From NCBI GenBank assembly GCA_052386975.1, contig JBQTJQ010000085.1, positions 1 to 8,231 of the forward strand: a stretch of DNA of 8,231 nt, in the 5' to 3' direction. A program made the translations under genes and the position numbers. The stretch is from JACPFV01 sp052386975 (GTDB taxonomy: Bacteria > Pseudomonadota > Gammaproteobacteria > Nevskiales > Nevskiaceae). Below the pieces are notes generated by a model. It did no database searches, was not told the origin of the DNA, and saw only the letters and a list, made by a program, of their open reading frames with translations. Every line of letters begins with the position of its first letter. Position 1 is the stretch's first letter. Shown in pieces: positions 1 to 7,862 of this stretch.

Positions 1-118
1 CGACTCCCGAGTCGCGCGACAGCGGCGTCGAGGTATCGGCGTAGGCGGCCGGGGCCGCCAGGAACGACAGCGCGACTGCGGCCGCGGCCAGCGTGGATTT
101 CAGCGTTTTGTTGCTCAT
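1..118 (-). CDS. N-terminal part of a secreted protein of unknown function (truncated by window edge)
   Basis: Only the first 39 codons are inside the window. The translation begins MSNKTLKSTLAAAAVALSF and continues LAAPAAYADTSTPLSRDSGV. This is a typical Sec signal peptide: a Lys-containing n-region, a hydrophobic Ala/Leu-rich core at about residues 9-21, and an AYA-D cleavage site after residue 27. The mature protein therefore starts near Asp28 and is exported to the periplasm or beyond. The start is well supported by a strong Shine-Dalgarno AAAGGGG (131-125, minus strand) six bases before the ATG. It is transcribed away from slyD and has a sigma-54-like promoter with an IHF-like site upstream, so it may be an inducible gene. 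The visible mature part is too short to name a family. Confidence 0.75.
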   Translation of the reverse strand, partial: MSNKTLKSTLAAAAVALSFLAAPAAYADTSTPLSRDSGV

Positions 119-152
119 GACAGACCCCTTTGATTAGTTGCGCCTACCTGTT

Positions 153-168
153 ACAAGCCCCGTGCCAA
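153..168 (-). promoter_or_regulatory. sigma-54 (RpoN) -24/-12 promoter candidate for the secreted-protein gene
   Basis: On the minus strand the bases read TTGGCACG-GGGC-TTGT followed by A. The sigma-54 consensus is YTGGCACG-N4-TTGCW, so every fixed position matches except the C of the -12 GC, which is T. The GG-to-GT spacing is the canonical 10 bp. If the -12 base is 153, transcription would start near 141. That gives a 23-nt leader carrying the AAAGGGG ribosome binding site before the ATG at 118. The geometry fits well; the -12 mismatch is the weak point. Confidence 0.5.
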
Positions 169-182
169 CCAAGCTACGCGCG

Positions 183-195
183 CAACTCGTTGATT
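183..195 (-). promoter_or_regulatory. IHF-binding site candidate upstream of the sigma-54-like promoter
   Basis: The minus strand reads AATCAA-CGAG-TTG, a full match to the IHF consensus WATCAA-N4-TTR. It lies at about -42 to -54 from the predicted sigma-54 start. IHF commonly sits there to bend DNA between an upstream activator and RpoN polymerase. A single IHF match is weak evidence by itself; its position beside a -24/-12 element is what makes it credible. Confidence 0.4.
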
Positions 196-239
196 TGATT
201 GACCCGGAGCCAGCAGCCTCGGGAGCTTGCTGAACGATC

Positions 240-276
240 TGGCGACCGTCACCGATTAGTGGTTCAAGTGGCGACC
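240..276. repeat. 8-bp direct repeat, possible upstream activator sites
   Basis: TGGCGACC occurs at 240-247 and again at 269-276, 29 bp apart, roughly three helical turns. Relative to the predicted sigma-54 start near 141 this is about -99 to -135, the usual place for enhancer-binding-protein sites. The repeat is short and I do not recognise it as the site of a known activator. Apart from this, 196-340 shows only weak partial repeats. Confidence 0.25.
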
Positions 277-346
277 CGCGTAGCCCTTTGCACCATTAGC
301 CGATGACTCCGAGTCTGAGCTTGAGATGCGACAGCGCGCCAAAGGG

Positions 347-377
347 TTGCGATGGCGCGTAACAGGCCTGTTAGGAT
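347..377 (+). promoter_or_regulatory. Promoter candidate for slyD (extended -10) with a palindromic operator
   Basis: TGT-TAGGAT (369-377) is an extended -10 element, with TAGGAT matching four of six consensus bases. TTGCGA (347-352) is a possible -35, but the 19-bp spacer is long, so the TG extension probably matters. The predicted start is near 384, leaving a leader of about 30 nt. A perfect 14-bp palindrome, TAACAGGCCTGTTA (360-373), fills the spacer and runs into the -10, which is where a repressor would act. Confidence 0.4.
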
Positions 378-413
378 GCGCGCCCTTCGCCGCAGGCCGC
401 CCCGGATTTACCC

Positions 414-896
414 ATGCAGATCGCCGTCAATTGCGTCGCCTACTTCCACTACACGCTCAAGGACGACGGCGGCCAGTTGATCGATTCCTCGTCGGGCGGC
501 GAGCCGCTGGCCTACCTGCACGGCGCCGGCAACATCGTTCCGGGACTGGAGAAGGCGCTCGAAGGCCAGCAGGCCGGCGCCAGGCTCTCGGTGAAGGTCG
601 TGCCCGAGCAGGGCTACGGCATGCGCGACGAAGCGCTGGTCCAGCAGGTCCCGCGCCGCTCGTTCCAGCGCGTCAAGGACCTCAAGGCCGGCATGCGCTT
701 CCACGCCCAGACCGGCCAGGGCGCGGTCGCCGTGACGGTCACGAAAGTCCAGGGCGACATGGTCACGATCGATGCCAACCATGCGCTGGCCGGCGTCACG
801 TTGAACTTCGACGTGGAAGTGACCAAGGTGCGCGAGGCGACGTCCGAGGAGCTGATGCACGGCCACGTCCACGGGGCGGGCGGGCACGCGCACTGA
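414..896 (+). CDS. slyD: FKBP-type peptidyl-prolyl cis-trans isomerase, SlyD family
   Basis: A 160-residue cytosolic protein expected to catalyse cis-trans isomerisation of Xaa-Pro bonds, chaperone folding proteins and bind metal. The SlyD layout is visible. An N-terminal FKBP half (about 1-69) contains the LIDSS, YLHGAGNIVPGLEKAL and VVPEQGYG segments. An inserted flap (IF) chaperone domain follows at about 71-125. The chain then returns to the FKBP fold through DANHALAGVTLNF (120-132). The C-terminal tail HGHVHGAGGHAH (149-160) has five histidines and could bind nickel or zinc, but it is much shorter than the E. coli tail (E. coli SlyD is 196 aa) and has no cysteines. The usual NHPLAGKTL motif reads NHALAGVTL here, with Pro to Ala and Lys to Val. 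The ribosome binding site is weak (CGGA about 7 nt upstream). It is convergent with the operon ending at 926. Confidence 0.93.
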   Translation: MQIAVNCVAYFHYTLKDDGGQLIDSSSGGEPLAYLHGAGNIVPGLEKALEGQQAGARLSVKVVPEQGYGMRDEALVQQVPRRSFQRVKDLKAGMRFHAQTGQGAVAVTVTKVQGDMVTIDANHALAGVTLNFDVEVTKVREATSEELMHGHVHGAGGHAH

Positions 897-911
897 CCGG
901 GCACTGACCGG
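890..911 (+). repeat. 11-bp tandem duplication across the slyD stop codon
   Basis: GCACTGACCGG is present twice back to back (890-900 and 901-911). The first copy encodes the last His and the TGA stop of slyD; the second lies just downstream and also carries a TGA. It looks like a small slippage duplication that left the protein unchanged. Confidence 0.7.
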
Positions 912-922
912 GGTCAGACCCC
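904..922. repeat. Overlapping inverted repeats between convergent genes (REP-like or weak bidirectional terminator)
   Basis: CTGACC-GG-GGTCAG (904-917) overlaps GGGGTCAGACCCC (910-922), a near-perfect palindrome around a central A. The element lies in the 29-bp gap between the stops of slyD and the 223-aa gene. It could fold in either transcript, but neither strand has a following T-tract, so it is not a classic intrinsic terminator. From memory, GGGGTCAGACCCC-type motifs occur as dispersed short palindromes in proteobacterial genomes. Confidence 0.45.
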
Positions 923-925
923 AAG

Positions 926-1597
926 TTATTGCTGAGCTTTGCCCGGCAGCGCGACGAAGCGCCGGTCCCACTCGTCGAGCAGCGTGGTCAGCCGCAGGTC
1001 CTGCCAGACCACGAACGGCCTGGTCTGCAGGTTCCGGCCGGTGTCGGTCGAGGCGAAATCGACGTTGGTCGCCAGCCGCAGGTTGCCGACGCTGACGTCG
1101 GTGCGGCCGTCCTTCTCGCGCTTGAGGCGCGGCTCCGCGGCGTGGAGCTTGGGGACGTAGTCGTCCAGGTCATCCGGCACGAAGGTCGCCTCGAACAGCC
1201 GGTCGTTGAAGAATTCCAGCGTCAGCTGCCCGGGCATGCCGAGGTGCGTGTAGTCCTTGGCAACGATCGTGTCGGTGTCGCGCGGCGGGTACTTGCTGGT
1301 CGCGCGCGGGCGCACCGGCGTCACCGCGTACTTCACCTTGGTCTGGTCCAGCGCGCTGCGCACGCTGCCGACCGAGTCGTAGCTCTTCAGCGGCCCGATC
1401 ATCGCGACCGGATCGGCCACGCCCGCCGTGAACTTCGCGGTTTCGGGATGCGCGCTCGGCGCGATCACCATCTTGGCCGTGTACAGCACCGAGAAGGCGA
1501 CGAACAGGATGCCGAGGATCGCCAGCCAGCGCAGCGGCTTGGCCTTCTTCCACCACTCCGGCGGTTCCAGCCAGTGTTTCTTTTCTTCGGCGGCCAT
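926..1597 (-). CDS. Membrane-anchored protein of unknown function (223 aa)
   Basis: I do not recognise this family. The N-terminus is charged and Trp-rich (MAAEEKKHWLEPPEWWKKAK). One strong transmembrane segment follows at about 23-44 (RWLAILGILFVAFSVLYTAKMV). The remaining ~180 residues are soluble. The Lys/Arg before the helix predicts a cytoplasmic N-terminus and a periplasmic domain. That domain has no cysteine and no obvious catalytic motif, and ends in a Trp/Asp/Arg-rich segment (VVWQDLRLTTLLDEWDRR). It is the last gene of the metH-hydrolase run, starting 15 bp after the hydrolase stop. No clear Shine-Dalgarno precedes it, so translational coupling to the hydrolase is likely. Single-TM topology and shared transcription suggest it may work with the membrane-anchored hydrolase; that is inference only. 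Confidence 0.82.
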   Translation of the reverse strand: MAAEEKKHWLEPPEWWKKAKPLRWLAILGILFVAFSVLYTAKMVIAPSAHPETAKFTAGVADPVAMIGPLKSYDSVGSVRSALDQTKVKYAVTPVRPRATSKYPPRDTDTIVAKDYTHLGMPGQLTLEFFNDRLFEATFVPDDLDDYVPKLHAAEPRLKREKDGRTDVSVGNLRLATNVDFASTDTGRNLQTRPFVVWQDLRLTTLLDEWDRRFVALPGKAQQ

Positions 1598-1612
1598 GTC
1601 GGTGAGTCGGCG

Positions 1613-2548
1613 TCAGGGACGGGCCAGATTATGCCGGAACGCGAGGTAGGCCTCGGCCGAGGGCCGGACCGCCTCGATCATCGGCAGGTGGCCGATGCCG
1701 GGCATCAGGATCACCTGCGCCTCGGGAATGAAGGCCTTCATGGCGTCGGCGCCCCTGGGGTTGAGCACGCGATCCTCCGCGCCCCACACGATCAACGCCG
1801 GCGTGTCGAGGCGCGTGACCCAGGTCTCCAGCGGCTCTTCGCGCCCCAGCTGCCGGAAGATCTTCGAGTGCAGCGCGAAGTTGGCGGCGGCGCGCTCGCC
1901 GAGCACGCGCTTGAACGAGTACGGCAGGAACGGCTGGCGGTGCATGGCGATCGCGCGCACCGCGGCGTGCTCCTCGGGCGTCTGCGCCACCAGCAGGATC
2001 TTGCCGGTCTTCTGGTACTCGCGGCGCAACTCGGAATCGAACGCGGCCGCGGTGCCGCCCGGGTCCAGCAGCCACAGGCTGGCGACCTCGTCCGGATACT
2101 TCGCCGCCCAGGTGGTGGCGATGTGGCCGCCCATCGAGCTGCCGCCCAGGTGCGCGCGGCTGAGGCCCACCGCGGCGGCGAACAGCCGCAGCCGCTCGAC
2201 CTGGTCGGCGATCGCGTAGCTGGCGTCGGCCGGCTTGCTGGCGGCGCCGAAACCCGGGAGATCCGGGATGACCACGCGGTAGTGCGGCGTCAGGTAGCGC
2301 GCCACGCGCGTGAAGTTGTTCTGGTCGGCGCCGAAGCCGTGGATCAGCAGCAGCGGCTCGCCGCTGCCGCCCTCGAGGTACGGCATTTCGAACCCGGGAA
2401 GGGTGGCGCGGGCTTCGTGCAGGCCGGAGCGGCGCTGCTCCAGCGACAGGCCCAGCCGCGCCGAGGTGTACGGCGCGAGGTAATCGAACGCCGTGAGTCC
2501 CGCGAGCAGCAGCAGCAGCACCGCGAGCACGCCACCGAGAATGCGCAT
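1613..2548 (-). CDS. Membrane-anchored alpha/beta-fold hydrolase (esterase/lipase-like)
   Basis: A 311-residue protein with an uncleaved hydrophobic N-terminus (about residues 3-21, LLLLLAGLTAF) and then a complete alpha/beta-hydrolase fold. Visible landmarks are the oxyanion-hole motif HGFGAD (70-75), the strand PDLPGFGAASKP (95-106), the nucleophile elbow GSSMGG with Ser138, the acid Asp259 in WGAEDRVLNP, and the catalytic His287 in MPGIGHLPMIE. The full Ser-Asp-His triad implies an active esterase, lipase or C-C hydrolase; the substrate cannot be told from sequence. The anchor suggests the enzyme sits on the periplasmic face of the inner membrane, like some anchored lipases. The start has a good ribosome binding site (GGGGGA). 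It begins 35 bp after metH stops and is followed 15 bp later by another single-TM protein. It has no obvious role in methionine synthesis, so it may simply share the transcript. Confidence 0.9.
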   Translation of the reverse strand: MRILGGVLAVLLLLLAGLTAFDYLAPYTSARLGLSLEQRRSGLHEARATLPGFEMPYLEGGSGEPLLLIHGFGADQNNFTRVARYLTPHYRVVIPDLPGFGAASKPADASYAIADQVERLRLFAAAVGLSRAHLGGSSMGGHIATTWAAKYPDEVASLWLLDPGGTAAAFDSELRREYQKTGKILLVAQTPEEHAAVRAIAMHRQPFLPYSFKRVLGERAAANFALHSKIFRQLGREEPLETWVTRLDTPALIVWGAEDRVLNPRGADAMKAFIPEAQVILMPGIGHLPMIEAVRPSAEAYLAFRHNLARP

Positions 2549-2583
2549 CGATTTCCCCCGAGGTCAGCGCCCGGATTCTAGCG

Positions 2584-6378
<3,795 letters not shown>

Positions 6379-6384
6379 CGGGCG

Positions 6385-6390
6385 ATTCTA
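6385..6390 (-). promoter_or_regulatory. -10 box of a probable leaderless metH promoter
   Basis: The minus strand reads TAGAAT-CGCCCG-ATG. TAGAAT matches the -10 consensus in five of six positions. Its last base is 7 nt before the A of the metH ATG, so standard spacing puts transcription start on that A. No Shine-Dalgarno exists between, and the TAG of this box is itself the in-frame stop that bars any earlier start. No good -35 is visible 17-18 bp upstream; that region is occupied by the inverted repeat at 6400-6425, so an activator may replace it. A longer leader from an unseen upstream promoter cannot be excluded. Confidence 0.45.
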
Positions 6391-6394
6391 GGCG

Positions 6395-6425
6395 ATATCC
6401 GCATATCCGCATAGGCGGATATGCG
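6395..6425. repeat. Inverted repeat with 11-bp perfect stem plus 8-bp tandem repeat in the metH-alkB divergent region
   Basis: CGCATATCCGC (6400-6410) and GCGGATATGCG (6415-6425) form perfect arms around ATAG. The left arm overlaps a tandem ATATCCGC (6395-6402 and 6403-6410), so two alternative pairings exist. The repeat covers the missing -35 region of metH and ends one base before the TTGACG -35 of alkB, so it could be an operator for one or both genes. Alternatively it is a mobile REP-type palindrome. Confidence 0.7.
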
Positions 6426-6426
6426 C

Positions 6427-6456
6427 TTGACGCTGCCCTTGCCCGCCGGCTAGGTT
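6427..6456 (+). promoter_or_regulatory. Promoter candidate for alkB
   Basis: TTGACG (6427-6432) matches the -35 consensus in five of six positions. It is followed after 18 bp by TAGGTT (6451-6456), a weak -10 with three matches. Transcription would start near 6463, inside the palindrome at 6459-6474, leaving a leader of about 20 nt that contains the GAGG ribosome binding site. The weak -10 suggests regulated expression. Confidence 0.4.
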
Positions 6457-6458
6457 TG

Positions 6459-6474
6459 TTAAACGATCGTTCAA
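6459..6474. promoter_or_regulatory. TetR-like palindromic operator candidate at the alkB start of transcription
   Basis: TTAAACGATCGTTCAA is a 16-bp dyad with seven of eight base pairs, including the perfect core AACGATCGTT (6462-6471). It sits between the alkB -10 and the ribosome binding site, the classic roadblock position. AAAC-N4-GTTT-type dyads are typical of TetR-family repressors, including fatty-acid-responsive ones such as PsrA. No such regulator gene is in the window, so the partner is unknown. Confidence 0.4.
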
Positions 6475-6483
6475 GAGGATGCC

Positions 6484-7647
6484 GTGACGACCGCGACCCT
6501 CAACGCACCGGCCTGGTCCGACCGCAAACGCTGGCTGTGGGTGCTCGGCCTCACCGTGATGCTGCTGCCGGTCCAGGGTGTGCAGCTCGCCCACGCCACC
6601 GGGTGGAGCGTCTTCTACTGGTTCGCGCCGCTGTTCATCTATACGGTCATCCCGCTGCTCGACTGGGCCATCGGCACCGACGCCAGCAATCCGCCCGAGA
6701 GCGCGGTGCCCGTGCTGGAAGCCGACCGCTACTACCGCTGGCTGGTCTACATCGCGGTGCCCCTCGCCTATGCCGTGTGGATCTGGGGGCTGTGGCTGAT
6801 CGCGACCGGCGGCCTGCCCTGGCACGCGCAGCTCGGCCTGGCCTTCTCGATCGGCGGCATCGCCGGCGTGTCGATCAACACCGCGCACGAGCTCGGCCAC
6901 AAGACCGATCCGTTCGAGCGCTGGCTCGCCAGGATCGCGCTGGCGCCGGTGGCCTACGGCCACTTCTACGTCGAGCACAACCGCGGGCACCACGTGCGCG
7001 TGGCCACGCCCGAAGACCCGGCCAGCGCGCGCTTCGGCGAGACCTTCTGGGAATTCTTCCCGCGCACCGTCATCGGCAGCGTGCGCTCGGCGTGGGACCT
7101 CGAGAAAAGGCGGCTCGAGCGCGACGGCAAGGGCGTGTGGAGCCCGCGCAACGAGAACCTCCAGGCCTGGGCGATGACCCTGGTGCTGTACGGCGCGATG
7201 CTGGCCTGGCTCGGCTGGATCATCGTGCCGTTCCTCGTGATCCAGGCCATCTACGGGTTCTCGTTGCTCGAATCGGTGAACTACCTCGAGCACTACGGCC
7301 TGTGCCGGCAGAAGCTGGCGGACGGCCGCTACGAGCGCTGCCAGCCGCGCCACTCCTGGAACAGCAACCACGTCGTGACCAACCTGTTCCTGTACCAGCT
7401 GCAGCGCCATTCGGACCATCACGCGTACCCGACGCGCTCCTACCAGTCGCTGCGGCATTTCGACGACTGCCCGCAGCTGCCCTCCGGCTATGCGTCGATG
7501 ATCCTGGTCGCCTACCTGCCGTGGCTGTGGTTCCGGATCATGGACCCCAAGGTCGTCGCCCATTACGCCGGCGACATGGGCCGCGCCAACATCAAGCCCT
7601 CGATCCGCGAGCGCGTCATCGCCAGGTACCGCCCGGCCGCCGGATAA
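6484..7647 (+). CDS. alkB: Alkane 1-monooxygenase (integral-membrane non-heme diiron alkane hydroxylase)
   Basis: A 387-residue inner-membrane enzyme that hydroxylates terminal carbons of n-alkanes using O2 and electrons from rubredoxin. All AlkB histidine motifs are present: HELGH (135-139), EHNRGHH (164-170), NYLEHYG (266-272) and LQRHSDHH (306-313), together with the conserved HSWNSNH (290-296). About six hydrophobic helices are visible, for example at 18-36, 43-60, 87-107 and 229-259. The start is GTG: an upstream ATG at 6479 stops after two codons, an in-frame TAA lies at 6460, and GAGG sits five bases before the GTG. The residue aligned with Trp55 of Pseudomonas putida GPo1 AlkB, which limits chain length, is Ile52 here; smaller residues there are known to admit longer alkanes. 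It is followed by its likely electron donor, the rubredoxin, and is divergent from metH. Confidence 0.97.
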   Translation: MTTATLNAPAWSDRKRWLWVLGLTVMLLPVQGVQLAHATGWSVFYWFAPLFIYTVIPLLDWAIGTDASNPPESAVPVLEADRYYRWLVYIAVPLAYAVWIWGLWLIATGGLPWHAQLGLAFSIGGIAGVSINTAHELGHKTDPFERWLARIALAPVAYGHFYVEHNRGHHVRVATPEDPASARFGETFWEFFPRTVIGSVRSAWDLEKRRLERDGKGVWSPRNENLQAWAMTLVLYGAMLAWLGWIIVPFLVIQAIYGFSLLESVNYLEHYGLCRQKLADGRYERCQPRHSWNSNHVVTNLFLYQLQRHSDHHAYPTRSYQSLRHFDDCPQLPSGYASMILVAYLPWLWFRIMDPKVVAHYAGDMGRANIKPSIRERVIARYRPAAG

Positions 7648-7657
7648 CCCGGCTCGC

Positions 7658-7666
7658 TGATAAGAT
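7658..7666 (+). promoter_or_regulatory. Extended -10 promoter candidate for the rubredoxin gene
   Basis: TGA-TAAGAT is an extended -10 motif, with TAAGAT matching four of six positions, in the 50-bp gap after alkB. Transcription would start near 7673, about 25 nt before the rubredoxin ATG. No -35 is apparent. It could give the rubredoxin extra expression independent of alkB. Confidence 0.3.
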
Positions 7667-7668
7667 TT

Positions 7669-7690
7669 CCGCACTTTTTTGGGGGTGCGG
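7669..7690 (+). other. Hairpin with T6G5 loop tract between alkB and the rubredoxin gene
   Basis: CCGCAC (7669-7674) and GTGCGG (7685-7690) pair perfectly around a loop of TTTTTTGGGG. The G-run is the only Shine-Dalgarno-like sequence before the rubredoxin ATG (GGGGGTG, about 10 nt away). The hairpin could therefore influence translation or stabilise the downstream mRNA. The T-run is inside the loop, so it is not a normal terminator. Confidence 0.35.
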
Positions 7691-7697
7691 CTGTCCC

Positions 7698-7862
7698 ATG
7701 CGCAAGTGGCGCTGCCTGATCTGCGATTTCGAGTACGACGAGGCCAAGGGCCTGCCCGAGGAGGGCATTGCCCCGGGCACGCGCTGGCAGGACATCCCCG
7801 AGACCTGGACCTGCCCCGACTGCGGCGCCGCCAAGTCGGACTTCCAGATGATCGAGGTGTGA
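7698..7862 (+). CDS. Rubredoxin (electron donor to AlkB)
   Basis: A 54-residue cytosolic iron protein with one Fe(Cys)4 centre, carrying electrons from a rubredoxin reductase to AlkB. The two metal knuckles are CLIC (Cys6, Cys9) and CPDC (Cys39, Cys42), with the usual YDEAKGLPEEGIAPGTRW and IPETWTCPDCG segments between and around them. No Arg is inserted after the second CxxCG. That places it with the AlkG2-type rubredoxins, which are known to support alkane hydroxylation, rather than the AlkG1 type. Position 10, normally Gly after the first CxxC, is Asp. It lies 50 bp after alkB and overlaps the next gene by 4 bp. No reductase gene is in the window, so that partner must be encoded elsewhere. 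The same frame stays open far upstream within alkB, but only these 54 codons are real. Confidence 0.95.
   Translation: MRKWRCLICDFEYDEAKGLPEEGIAPGTRWQDIPETWTCPDCGAAKSDFQMIEV

Noticed and set aside
291..302. NtrC-type site (TGCACC near 290-295) upstream of the sigma-54-like promoter
   Set aside because: Only one half-site is present; the inverted GGTGCA half is missing at the required spacing.
326..907. Alternative 193-aa plus-strand frame over slyD
   Set aside because: Arg-rich composition in a different frame from the clear SlyD protein.
910..922. Rho-independent terminator between slyD and the 223-aa gene
   Set aside because: The stem is only 5-6 bp with a minimal loop and there is no T-tract on either strand. 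It is listed as an inverted repeat instead.
929..2581. Long open frame on the plus strand opposite the hydrolase and the 223-aa gene
   Set aside because: Arg/Ala/Gly/His-rich shadow translation of high-GC DNA. The minus strand encodes a complete hydrolase with catalytic motifs and a coherent TM protein.
6479..6481. ATG as the alkB start
   Set aside because: It is followed by CCG and then TGA. The GTG at 6484 is in the AlkB frame with GAGG at good spacing.
6379..6483. Cobalamin or SAM riboswitch upstream of metH
   Set aside because: The whole divergent gap is 105 bp and is shared with the alkB promoter. A B12 riboswitch is about 200 nt and no B12-box-like sequence is visible.
6456..7862. 468-aa frame ending in the rubredoxin, suggesting an N-terminally extended or fused rubredoxin
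   Set aside because: Upstream of Met at 7698 it is the off-frame shadow of alkB. The 54-aa rubredoxin is a complete family-length protein.
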